From positions 4,278,001 through 4,342,000 of the forward strand of contig OY969556.1 of the NCBI GenBank assembly GCA_963701015.1: DNA of 64,000 nucleotides, read 5' to 3'. Source of the DNA: MFD09286-c1 sp963701015. GTDB taxonomy: Bacteria; Bacteroidota; Bacteroidia; Bacteroidales; DTGW01. Of this stretch, positions 56,179-64,000 are shown piece by piece (positions within the stretch are counted from its first letter, which is position 1; the number at the start of each line of letters is the position of its first letter). The notes below the pieces were generated by a model. The model was given only the letters and a program-made list of their open reading frames with translations, made no database searches and was not told the origin of the DNA. The translations under genes were made by a program, and so were the position numbers.

Positions 56179-57375
56179 ATGGATATTGTTAAATTAGAGG
56201 AAATGCTTTATGAGAGTGATTTATTCATTGAGCTAAAAAATAGAATTCAAGGCAAACAAAGAACTATATTTAATATAATAGTTAAAGATTCTGACGAATT
56301 AACTTTTTCCAGAACTTTAAAGTATTTTCTTGATCCAAATGAAAGTCATAATTTAAATGATTATTTTCTACGAGAATTTCTATACAAGATAGCTCTTGCA
56401 GATAAAAAAACAAATATTAGCAGACTTTATTTTGATTCTATTGATTTATCAAAGTGCAATGTATCTCGGGAGTTTCCAATTAAGAGTTATGGTAGGATTG
56501 ATATTTTTATCGAACTCAATAAAGAATTTGCTCTTATTATTGAAAATAAATTGTATTCAGATGAAGGTGTTGAACAGACTAAACGTTACGAAACTTGGGC
56601 TCATAAAGAGATTAAACAACATTATAATCATTTACTTTTCTGTTACTTAACTCCTGATGGAAGACAGGCTGAATCAGAAAAATTTATTTCTGTTTCAATA
56701 AATGATATAATTCCAATATTTAAAAATAAAACAATTGAGGAATTATTAAATAATGACAACAGATTTTTATTTAAGCATTTTTCTAAATGGATGGAGGAAC
56801 TAAATATGACAGATGATGAACTTAAAAAGTTATGCCAAAGCATATATAGAAAGTACAAAGGAGAGATTAAAACAATAATGGATTATGCACCAACTATAAC
56901 CTCATATGTGAAGGATATTGCTAATCAAATAAACAAAAAAAATACTGTATATTTTGCACATTCTGGTAAAGATTGGCTAACGATAAGTCCAAAAAAATGG
57001 ATGGATGATTCTAAATTAAAAGAGTCATCAAAATATTCGAAAATTCGATTGGAATATAATTATTTTGATGATTCGAAAAACTTTCATATATCATTGGTAT
57101 TTCCTAATAAAAATGAGTTTATTAATTTGATAAAAAACAAATCAAAAGAGTTGTTCGGCATTGATTATAATAATACATTAAGTTGGAATAATTGGGGTAA
57201 TAAATACATTTCTATTCAAAAGTGGGAGTCATTTGATATTGATAATTATATCGATGCTTGGGATAATAATATAAAAGAATTTTCTGTTCAGATAATTGAA
57301 AAAATGGATATTGTAGATAAAATTTTGTCTGATGAATTAGAAAATAAAATAACGGTAGCCAACACGCGATCATAA
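56179..57375 (+). CDS. PD-(D/E)XK nuclease-family protein
   Basis: Start placed at the ATG at 56179 (MDIVKLEEMLYESDLFIEL); a TTG at 56143 is also in frame. About 398 residues. It has the PD-(D/E)XK arrangement GRIDIFIELNKEFALIIENKLYSDEGVEQTKRYETW (Asp, then Glu-x-Lys) at about 115-150, after an N-terminal block common in PDDEXK_4-type proteins (LTFSRTLKYFLDPNESHNLNDYFL). Such proteins are often restriction- or defence-linked nucleases. The last residues (TVANTRS) and stop lie inside element c, as in integron cassettes whose genes run into attC. Confidence 0.78.
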   Translation: MDIVKLEEMLYESDLFIELKNRIQGKQRTIFNIIVKDSDELTFSRTLKYFLDPNESHNLNDYFLREFLYKIALADKKTNISRLYFDSIDLSKCNVSREFPIKSYGRIDIFIELNKEFALIIENKLYSDEGVEQTKRYETWAHKEIKQHYNHLLFCYLTPDGRQAESEKFISVSINDIIPIFKNKTIEELLNNDNRFLFKHFSKWMEELNMTDDELKKLCQSIYRKYKGEIKTIMDYAPTITSYVKDIANQINKKNTVYFAHSGKDWLTISPKKWMDDSKLKESSKYSKIRLEYNYFDDSKNFHISLVFPNKNEFINLIKNKSKELFGIDYNNTLSWNNWGNKYISIQKWESFDIDNYIDAWDNNIKEFSVQIIEKMDIVDKILSDELENKITVANTRS

Positions 57376-57493
57376 GCAATGGCGGGGCTTATACGGTTTT
57401 CGAAGTTAGTTCATATAATTAAAATTTGTAACTATTTTGACAAAACAGTTCTCCGAAACCCGCCACATGCTCATAGCGCCAAACGTTATGCAC
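57356..57493 (+). repeat. attC-like inverted-repeat element c
   Basis: Left part GTAGCCAACACGCG, CATAAGCAATGGCGGG (57371-57386). Right part CCCGCCACATGCTCATAGCGC (57459-57479), then AAACGTTATGCAC. The arms pair with an unpaired extra base (CATAAGCA-ATGGCGGG against TATGAGCATGTGGCGGG inverted), a feature of folded attC sites. An inner pair GGTTTTCGAAG / CTCCGAAACC extends the stem. Confidence 0.65.
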
Positions 57494-57541
57494 AAGTAAA
57501 AATCCGATTCGAAATTAATAATAATTTAAATTAATCACTAT

Positions 57542-59227
57542 ATGCCTAAAATCAATATGCATTATCTTTTAGAATACAGAGACATATTTGATGATGAGGT
57601 AAAACACTTTTCAAATTATCTTAATGGAATAGGAAAAAATTTAATGGTAAAATTTTGCAGTCATTTTGTGTCAGCAACTATTTATGACAAATCTTTCAAT
57701 GACATTAATGATGTTTTAATTAATTGGTTTTCTGTCCCAAATTCTGTATTAGCAAATGATATCTTAAAGAAAATTAGTAATTTGAAATACAAACAAATCA
57801 GCTTTATTCATACTTACAATATTTTAAAAATATTTGAATACATTCTTAAACTTGACAAATCTGATACTGAAATTTCAAATGCCACATCTGAAGTTCAATT
57901 ATTTAAAGCTTTGCTTTCTTTAAATCAAGAGTTTAATAATCGTGATAAAATTATTTCTGAGAGTTTAAAAAATATACCTTCAGAAAAAGAGTTGCCGTAT
58001 TTGATTCTGACTGGAGCATTTTGTTATTATGATTTGGAAATCTATAATATCGCTGAATTAGCAATTACGCAATTTATTAAAGCATCTCTATTGTTTGATT
58101 TTTTGGAAAATTATAATGAAAAAACTAAATTTTTACTTGAAAAATTTTGCATAAATGAGGAAGTCAAAAACTGGAAAGATTATTTAAAAAAATATATGCC
58201 TCTTTTCGATACAATATTGAAATCTGACAAATCTAAGCCAATTATTTTGACAGTTACAAAAAATGAAAGATATAATGATTCTTGTAAGTTTCTAGATCAT
58301 CTAATATCTAATAATCAGTTTGACATAGATGATTATGATTTTTTGACGACACGAAGCAAACCTTTTTACAAAATGGCTGAAGGTGAATATAGAATAATAG
58401 TTCCTCTTTTTACTATTGAAAAAATGTTTAATGGATTATTTTTTGTTTTAAAAAACATCAATGAAACTTTGTCAAATGACAACAAAATTAAAAATTTCAG
58501 AAGTTTTTATTGTAATAATTTTTCTGAAAAACATTTAGTTTATGAAATTTTAAATAAAAGCTTCCCAAAAAAGTTTGTTAAACTATCCGGTCAGGAAATA
58601 AAAGAAAAAGTACAAGAAATATCTGCAGAACCTGACTACTATGTGAGAAATGGGAATAAGGTATTTCTTTTTGAATCAAAAGATGTCCTGATTGAAAAAC
58701 AGACAAAGCAATCAAACGATTTTAGAAAAATAGAGTCAGCATTAAAAACAAAATTCTATTACTACGATGATGATGGAAAAAGTCGAGAAGTAGGTATAAT
58801 GCAATTAATATCAAATATAAAATGTCTATTACAAAATAATTCTAAATGGGATAAGATTGATTCGAGTTTGACTTACATTTATCCCATACTTTTATTACAT
58901 TATAATATTTATAATACATTCGGATTAAATTATATAATCAATACATGGTTTCTGGATGCACTTAAAAAATTAAATGAAGAAGGAGTTAATATTGAAAAAG
59001 TACGAAATCTAGTAATTATTGATATTAATACATTTATTTTATTTCATGAACGTTTTCAGAATAGAAGCATTCAACTTGAAATGTTAATTAATGATTATAA
59101 TGAAAAAGCAAAGACTGATCTTTCATTCACCTCTTTTTCAACATATGCAAGTTCATATATAATAAAGAGGATACCCAAGTTTGTTCCAAAATTATTTTCT
59201 GATTTAGGAACCAACTTATTTAAATAA
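57542..59227 (+). CDS. Large unrecognised protein with a PD-(D/E)XK-like motif
   Basis: A 561-residue, mostly helical soluble protein without signal peptide. At about 375-395 it has EPDYYVRNGNKVFLFESKDVLI, which fits the PD-(D/E)XK nuclease core (PD followed by ESK after a hydrophobic strand). The N-terminal 330 residues are helical with no motif I know. It forms a complete cassette-like unit between elements c and d. A defence nuclease is possible; the active-site reading should be treated as tentative. Confidence 0.6.
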   Translation: MPKINMHYLLEYRDIFDDEVKHFSNYLNGIGKNLMVKFCSHFVSATIYDKSFNDINDVLINWFSVPNSVLANDILKKISNLKYKQISFIHTYNILKIFEYILKLDKSDTEISNATSEVQLFKALLSLNQEFNNRDKIISESLKNIPSEKELPYLILTGAFCYYDLEIYNIAELAITQFIKASLLFDFLENYNEKTKFLLEKFCINEEVKNWKDYLKKYMPLFDTILKSDKSKPIILTVTKNERYNDSCKFLDHLISNNQFDIDDYDFLTTRSKPFYKMAEGEYRIIVPLFTIEKMFNGLFFVLKNINETLSNDNKIKNFRSFYCNNFSEKHLVYEILNKSFPKKFVKLSGQEIKEKVQEISAEPDYYVRNGNKVFLFESKDVLIEKQTKQSNDFRKIESALKTKFYYYDDDGKSREVGIMQLISNIKCLLQNNSKWDKIDSSLTYIYPILLLHYNIYNTFGLNYIINTWFLDALKKLNEEGVNIEKVRNLVIIDINTFILFHERFQNRSIQLEMLINDYNEKAKTDLSFTSFSTYASSYIIKRIPKFVPKLFSDLGTNLFK

Positions 59228-59272
59228 ACATTTTTGTTTGATTTTATAAAAGAGAATAGAAATAATTACCAT

Positions 59273-59404
59273 GTGCATAACACTGTTTCACACTCAATGC
59301 GGGCTATAGCGGTTTGCAAGTTCGGTACTTTTTAATTATATTTGTGTAACTGTATTTATATTGCAAGTAAATCAAACACTGCGATTATCCTCGAACGTTA
59401 TGCA
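59273..59404 (+). repeat. attC-like inverted-repeat element d (best preserved ends)
   Basis: Starts GTGCATAACAC and ends CGAACGTTATGCA. GCATAAC (59275-59281) and GTTATGC (59397-59403) are exact inverted complements. They fit the integron RYYYAAC/GTTRRRY boxes except for one position. GTTCG (59320-59324) pairs with CGAAC (59392-59396) inside. Total length about 130 bases, within the attC range. Confidence 0.65.
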
Positions 59405-59446
59405 ATATATTTGAAAATATTTCAATTTTAATTAAAATATATAATT

Positions 59447-60352
59447 ATGAAAACATTGATTTCATTTATACTTGTCTTGAATGTTCATTTTCTATACAGT
59501 CAAAATAGATGTGATTATTATTGTTTAAATTTTAAGGATACACTTTGTTCTAATCATTTAATTATTGATACAGCTATAAATAATATATGGCAGATTGGTC
59601 GATCTCAAAAGCCTTTATTTAAAGACACACTAACTAATAATCCTGTTCTAATAACTGATACAATTAATCCATATCCAATAAAAAATAAATCAGTTTTTAC
59701 AATAAAAAATCTCGCATCAATGGGCGATATTTATGGGCTTAAAATGATTTCAGGTGGTTATTATGTTCAAACAGATTCATTACATGATTATGGAAAAATT
59801 GAATTTTCACCAAATAATGGATTGTCTTGGATAGATATAATAAATGATACATTGTATAATTCAAGTTTCAGCTGGTATTCTTCTAAACCTGTATTGACAG
59901 GTAGGTCTTTTGGTTGGAAATATTTTGATTTTTCATTAGCTGATAATCGATCGGTTTTTAATATTAAATTAGGAGATACGCTCTTATTTAGATTTACATT
60001 CATAAGCGATAGCATATTTGACAACTTAGGTGGACTAATGTTCAAGGGTATATGTTTTGACGATTTCGTTGAAGGTGTTTCAGATACCCATTTCAAACCT
60101 ATGATATCACAATTATATCCTAATCCAAATAATGGACTTTTTACAATAGCGTTTGCTAATCCATTATTTGAGACATTTCAATTATCAATATACGATTTGC
60201 ATAGTAGATTAATTTATAGTAAAGATGGAATAAAAGATTCCAAAGTGATTATTGATTCTCAACAATTTAATTCAGGTACTTTCATTTATAAACTGACCTG
60301 TTTAAAAGCTCAAAAAAGAAGTTGGGGGAAAATTGTTATTTCTAAATATTAA
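59447..60352 (+). CDS. Secreted protein with T9SS type A sorting domain
   Basis: A 301-residue protein with a signal peptide (MKTLISFILVLNVHFLYSQ). It has a beta-rich body (IEFSPNNGLSWIDIINDTLYNSS, GLMFKGICFDDF) of the kind seen in adhesin-like domains. The type A sorting domain is ISQLYPNPNNGLFTIAFANPLFETFQLSIYDLHSRLIYSKDG...SGTFIYKL. It is probably exported by the type IX system. It is the last unit of the repeat-rich region. Confidence 0.75.
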   Translation: MKTLISFILVLNVHFLYSQNRCDYYCLNFKDTLCSNHLIIDTAINNIWQIGRSQKPLFKDTLTNNPVLITDTINPYPIKNKSVFTIKNLASMGDIYGLKMISGGYYVQTDSLHDYGKIEFSPNNGLSWIDIINDTLYNSSFSWYSSKPVLTGRSFGWKYFDFSLADNRSVFNIKLGDTLLFRFTFISDSIFDNLGGLMFKGICFDDFVEGVSDTHFKPMISQLYPNPNNGLFTIAFANPLFETFQLSIYDLHSRLIYSKDGIKDSKVIIDSQQFNSGTFIYKLTCLKAQKRSWGKIVISKY

Positions 60353-60362
60353 TATGAATACA

Positions 60363-60385
60363 GTGCACAACACTTTCTGGTTGTG
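60363..60385 (+). repeat. attC-like left half e
   Basis: GTGCACAACAC, matching the left end of element d (GTGCATAACAC). CACAAC and GTTGTG form a small hairpin. The right half is absent: the ldh gene begins at once, so the array appears truncated here. Confidence 0.45.
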
Positions 60386-60429
60386 ATTTTCCTTCAAATT
60401 TCAAAAATATAAGTGAAAAGAGTTTAATA

Positions 60430-61380
60430 TTACAAACCAACAGATTTGATGATATTTTTCAAAGTATTAGCCGAATGCATAAATAACTCCATCTCTTGAT
60501 CCGATAATTCGAGTTTAAGGTATTGATCGACACCCTTAATATTAACTACTGATGGAATACTGATACATACATCGTTTAGTCCATAATAATCAGTAATTAG
60601 CGTAGAAACCGGCAAAATGGAACTTTCATTACGTAAAATGGACCTGGATATTTTGACCAATGCCAGTGCAATTGAGTAATTTGTAGCTCCTTTAGCTTGA
60701 ATAATATGGTAAGCAGCATTTTTAACATTAAGGAATATTTCTGCCAGCTCATTTTTTGCGTTACCAAGCCCAGCATAGTCAGAACAATACTTTTCAATTG
60801 CCAGGCCTCCAATAGTTGCGTTACTCCATAAGGGCAGTTCAGTATCGCCATGTTCGCCAATAATATATGCGTGTATATTGGAAGGGTCCACTTTACAATA
60901 TTCGCTAATCATGTACTTTAATCTTGCTGTATCCAAAACTGTTCCTGAGCCTATTACCCTGTTTGCTGGTAAACCAGATAATTTGAGCGTTGCATAAGTT
61001 AGAATATCTACCGGGTTCGTAACTACCAATAGAATTGCATTTCCCGCATGTTTTGAAATGGCAGGTATTATATCTTTAAAAATTTCTACATTAGTTCGAA
61101 CTAAATCTATTCTGGTCTGTCCCGGCTTTTGGTTAGCACCAGCCGTAATTACAACAATATCGGCATCTTCACAGCTCTCAAAACCTGCTGCATAAATTTT
61201 AGTTGGATGTGAAAGACTAGCGCCATGATTTAAATCCATGCACTCGCCTTTAGCCAGCTGATCGTTTTTATCAATTAAAACAATTTCACGGGCTAAACCA
61301 CTAATCATTAAAGAAAATGCAAAAGTGCTGCCAACCCGGCCTGCTCCTACAATAGCAATTTTAGGTTTTAATGATTCCAT
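60430..61380 (-). CDS. ldh: L-lactate dehydrogenase
   Basis: A 316-residue Rossmann-fold dehydrogenase. Features are KIAIVGAGRVGSTFAFSLM, the substrate loop GANQKPGQTRIDLV with Gln at the specificity position (lactate rather than malate), VTNPVDILTYAT, GSGTVLDTARLKYM and the catalytic IGEHGDTELPLWS. It interconverts pyruvate and L-lactate with NAD, pointing to fermentative capacity. Confidence 0.92.
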   Translation of the reverse strand: MESLKPKIAIVGAGRVGSTFAFSLMISGLAREIVLIDKNDQLAKGECMDLNHGASLSHPTKIYAAGFESCEDADIVVITAGANQKPGQTRIDLVRTNVEIFKDIIPAISKHAGNAILLVVTNPVDILTYATLKLSGLPANRVIGSGTVLDTARLKYMISEYCKVDPSNIHAYIIGEHGDTELPLWSNATIGGLAIEKYCSDYAGLGNAKNELAEIFLNVKNAAYHIIQAKGATNYSIALALVKISRSILRNESSILPVSTLITDYYGLNDVCISIPSVVNIKGVDQYLKLELSDQEMELFMHSANTLKNIIKSVGL

Positions 61381-61813
61381 AAATATATTTGTTTAAATAT
61401 TGTTTACTAATACACTTGTTAAATTAACAATAATATGTATCCGTAAATATTACAAAATTATAATTGAAATTTGCATAATTCACACAATTATTGATTAAAG
61501 AATTTTTTTACAAATTATTATCAGAAAATAACACTAATGATATATTTAGGATTTATATAAGCCAATGATAATTAAAGAGTGAATTAAATTTAATTTGTGA
61601 AAATAGCATAAATTTGAACAATTAATTTATATAATATGAATTAAGCAATTCATAGAATTAATTGTGTAAACTATTAACAACAGGTGAAACTTATTTTTAA
61701 GTTTATATATTTCCTGGAAAACTTATAAAAAAGGCAATGAATTGTTATTGGAATGAAGGGATAGGGGAATTTAAAGCTAATATTGAAACTCAAAATGCTG
61801 AATAAAAAACTTT
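61381..61813. other. Gene-free intergenic stretch
   Basis: About 430 very AT-rich bases between two divergent genes. It must hold both promoters. A 22-codon frame (61737-61805) is the only short ORF of note and has nothing to support it. No RNA gene or repeat seen. Confidence 0.6.
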
Positions 61814-61819
61814 GTGTTT

Positions 61820-62455
61820 ATGAACCAAATAAATAATATGGGAAATATATGGAGTTATTCATTAACAGTATTTTTGGCATTTTTTGCTATAATGAACCCT
61901 ATTGTTAATATTCCAATATTTGTTAAGTTAACTGAAGGTCTTGACAAAAAGAAAAAGAAGGAAATTTCAAAAACAGCTAATATAGTTGCCTTTATTATAG
62001 TTCTGGCTTTTATTTTAATAGGCAAATATATTTTCGAAATATTCGGTCTAACCATTCCTGCATTTAAAATATTTGGTGGAGTTTTAATTTTCATTATTGG
62101 TTTTGAGATGCTTCAATCAAAAAAATCAAGCATTCAACTTGAAGAAAAAAAAACTTACGACGAAGGCATTACAATATCCCCATTAGCTATTCCTATATTG
62201 GCTGGTCCTGGAACTATTGTTACAGCAATGAACTTTGTTGTTAAAGCAAATATTTTTCATGTTTTATTAACTATAATAATCTTTGCCTTCATTGTATTAC
62301 TAACATATTTTGCATTTTTGTATAGTACCTATATAGTTAAAATTGTAGGAGAAAAAAACTTTGTAATCATTGGAAAAATAATGGGCCTTATATTAGGTGT
62401 TATAGGAGCAAATATGTTAATTCAAGGAATAAAATTAGCATTTAATATAAGCTAA
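61820..62455 (+). CDS. MarC-family membrane protein
   Basis: Start at the ATG at 61820; a GTG six bases upstream is in frame. About 211 residues with six hydrophobic helices. MarC/NAAT signatures are FFAIMNPIVNIPIFVKLTEG, AFKIFGGVLIFIIGFEML and ISPLAIPILAGPGTIVTAM. The family includes proposed amino-acid transporters, but function is poorly defined. Confidence 0.88.
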   Translation: MNQINNMGNIWSYSLTVFLAFFAIMNPIVNIPIFVKLTEGLDKKKKKEISKTANIVAFIIVLAFILIGKYIFEIFGLTIPAFKIFGGVLIFIIGFEMLQSKKSSIQLEEKKTYDEGITISPLAIPILAGPGTIVTAMNFVVKANIFHVLLTIIIFAFIVLLTYFAFLYSTYIVKIVGEKNFVIIGKIMGLILGVIGANMLIQGIKLAFNIS

Positions 62456-62675
62456 ACAATAAGTTTGAATCAGAAAATAGTATAGCATATCCTTTTGTTA
62501 AAATATACTATTTTCAAATCATTAAAATCATTTTTCGAATTCTAACATCCTCCTAAAATTTTGCTTTATATCATAGATAGTTGATTTGATAAGCATTCCA
62601 AAATTGCAAACAAAAGCAAACAAATATTGTTTAAGCTTTAATTTAATATTTCAAATTACAACAAAAGCAATAAAT

Positions 62676-62957
62676 AACCTACGTGTTGGGGGTAACTTTA
62701 ACTATAGAATGGAAGCGAAAGATGGTTCTATGGGTTTTGATTTTGAAGGCAAATACGAAAGTGTAATTTTAAATAGCCTAATAAAATATACAATTGCTGA
62801 TGGTAGAAAAGTTTTTTTGGAATTTACTGGAAATGAAAATGAAACAAAAATAGTTGAGGTCTTTGATGCTGAAAATATTTTCCCTATTGAACAACAGCGA
62901 AGTGGATGGCAAAATATATTAAATAACTTTAAGAAATATGCCGAGAATGAAAATTAA
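62676..62957 (+). pseudogene. Truncated AHSA1/SRPBCC-domain protein
   Basis: The conserved C-terminal part of AHSA1-like START-domain proteins is present (NLRVGGNFNYRMEAKDGSMGFDFEGKY, IEQQRSGWQNILNNFKKY). The usual N-terminal 50-60 residues are missing. The open frame extends upstream to a TTG at 62586 with unrelated, low-complexity sequence. It is likely a decayed gene. Such genes often neighbour VOC-family genes like the one that follows. Confidence 0.65.
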
Positions 62958-62978
62958 TAATTTAATCTGATTAATGCT

Positions 62979-63449
62979 ATGACAAATCAAATTGTCCCTT
63001 GCTTGTGGTTTGAAAAAGAAGCTGAAGAAGCTGCAAAGTTTTATACTTCAATTTTTAAAGACTCTTCAATTGAAAAAATTAATTACTACTCAAAAGAGGG
63101 TTTTGAAATTCATCATCAAAATGCGGGTACAGTGATGGTAGTGAGTTTCAAAATTAATGGACAATTATTTACTGCTTTAAATGGAAGGCCACTTTTTAAG
63201 TTTAATGAAGCAATTTCGTTTCAGGTATATTGTGAAACACAGGACGAAATTGATTTATATTGGAACAAACTTACTGAAGACGGAAACGAAGGGCAATGTG
63301 GTTGGTTAAAAGATAAATATGGAATTTCATGGCAAATTGTCCCATCAATATTGCCTGATTTAATTGGTGATGCAGATAAAGCAGAAAGAGTAACGAATGC
63401 TCTATTGAAAATGAATAAATTAAATATAAAACAATTATTGCTTGCCTGA
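62979..63449 (+). CDS. VOC-family (PhnB/3-demethylubiquinone methyltransferase-like) protein
   Basis: A 156-residue vicinal-oxygen-chelate fold protein: PCLWFEKEAEEAAKFYTSIFKDSSI, VVSFKINGQLFTALNGRPLFKFNEAISFQV, QCGWLKDKYGISWQIVPSILPDLI. Family members are metalloenzyme-like; despite the database name they are not methyltransferases. Substrate unknown. Confidence 0.85.
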   Translation: MTNQIVPCLWFEKEAEEAAKFYTSIFKDSSIEKINYYSKEGFEIHHQNAGTVMVVSFKINGQLFTALNGRPLFKFNEAISFQVYCETQDEIDLYWNKLTEDGNEGQCGWLKDKYGISWQIVPSILPDLIGDADKAERVTNALLKMNKLNIKQLLLA

Positions 63450-63608
63450 TATATATATAATTTGAATAGAATTTAATTATTTAATATATTAAATAATACA
63501 AATATATTTTCATAAATCTTAACTATAAAAGCCAAAAATACTGTTGCAACTACGATATAATTAATTATAAATTTACTATGAATTCAAAACACTTTAAAAT
63601 TAACTATT

Positions 63609-64000
63609 ATGAATAAATTCTTACGTTGGGTTGGTTATGCTTCAACTCTTTTTGGAGCAATTTTACTTATTTGGGCATGTTTTGGTGCAGCCTGCCATAA
63701 CAATTGTTCAACATCACATAATTCTAAAGCTGCTTGTGTTTGTAAACACCAACCAGCAATGGCTTCAAGTAATATGAAAGATTCTGCCAGTTGTAAAAAA
63801 CAACAGGTTTGTAATTCAAAAACTGCTAAAAATGACTCTGCAATGTGCAAGTCACATCCTAAATGTTGTGGTGCCCAAAAAGATAATTCAGCATGTTGTA
63901 ATCAAAGTCAGGCTTGCATGAATGGCGGAAATAACAATATGTGTTGGCAAAAACCTTATCAGCCTAATTTATTGAGTTTTTCTTTTGGCTTTTTTCTACT
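63609..64000 (+). CDS. Cysteine-rich membrane protein, partial
   Basis: Read by hand from an ATG at 63609 and open to the window end (130 codons seen). One hydrophobic helix (WVGYASTLFGAILLIWACFGAAC) is followed by about 90 polar residues with 14 cysteines in total, several paired (CVC, CC). A second hydrophobic stretch begins at LLSFSFGFFL. It looks like a membrane protein with a Cys/Lys/Asn-rich loop that could bind metal. I do not recognise the family, and the C-terminus lies outside the window. Confidence 0.6.
   Translation, partial: MNKFLRWVGYASTLFGAILLIWACFGAACHNNCSTSHNSKAACVCKHQPAMASSNMKDSASCKKQQVCNSKTAKNDSAMCKSHPKCCGAQKDNSACCNQSQACMNGGNNNMCWQKPYQPNLLSFSFGFFL

Noticed and set aside
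53703..59404. CRISPR array
   Set aside because: The repeats are over 100 bases long, few, imperfect and separated by whole genes, with no short regular spacers.
60366..60385. CACAAC/GTTGTG hairpin as the ldh terminator
   Set aside because: No T-run follows on the minus strand; its sequence fits the left end of the attC-like elements better.
61737..61805. A 22-codon ORF upstream of the MarC gene
   Set aside because: Too short, with no conserved features or neighbour to support it.

Overview
The window is AT-rich chromosomal DNA from a member of the Bacteroidota, most likely an uncultured relative of the Bacteroidia/Flavobacteriia. The main evidence is the set of type IX secretion and gliding genes (porU, porV, gldJ, gldH, a PorP/SprF protein), secreted proteins with T9SS C-terminal sorting domains, a Bacteroidota-type tyrosine recombinase, and candidate promoter -7 elements of the TAnnTTTG type. 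Most of the window is ordinary housekeeping sequence. Two stretches are accessory.

Layout. 1-11.7 kb: a truncated SpoIIE-type phosphatase, a KDG kinase, a large TPR/PD40 envelope protein, a 2-oxoacid dehydrogenase E2 subunit, a GT2 glycosyltransferase fused to a sugar-phosphate-transferase-like module, a TPR protein and two consecutive rhomboid proteases. 12-22.7 kb: a LiaF-like membrane protein, grpE, dnaJ, lipA, thyA, a Gate-domain transporter-like protein, a T9SS type B cargo protein, folA, priA and a heptose-kinase-like gene. 22.7-27.8 kb: a probable four-gene unit made of a cytochrome-c-like lipoprotein, an outer-membrane barrel, a YceI protein and a beta-propeller/SpoIIE sensor-phosphatase.

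First accessory stretch (27.9-31.4 kb): tRNA-Pro(CGG), a tyrosine recombinase and an IS1182-like element whose transposase has one internal stop. It looks like the remnant of a tRNA-targeted element that has lost its distal end. 31.4-51.8 kb is core again: pgk, holB, ricT, gldH, trmB, an alkyltransferase-like gene, a YitT gene, leuS, an unknown barrel, murF, gldJ, porP/sprF, and divergently porU, porV, ispF, followed by a convergent SiaC-like gene.

Second accessory stretch (about 52.2-60.4 kb, between tRNA-Ser(GGA) and ldh): a string of unrelated, mostly single-gene units, all on the + strand. They are separated by long imperfect inverted-repeat elements. The best-preserved element starts GCATAAC and ends GTTATGC, like an integron attC site, and the two ends of one unit are exact complements, as expected of an integron gene cassette. 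The cargo is two T9SS-sorted secreted proteins (one frameshifted), a coupled DUF488-protein/partner pair, and two proteins with PD-(D/E)XK nuclease-like motifs. No integrase for such an array is visible. My reading is an integron-like (CALIN-type) array with probable defence cargo. This is the most interesting part of the window, and it is an inference from the repeat structure.

The last 3.6 kb hold ldh, a MarC-family membrane protein, a truncated AHSA1/SRPBCC fragment, a VOC protein and the start of an unusual cysteine-rich membrane protein cut by the window end.
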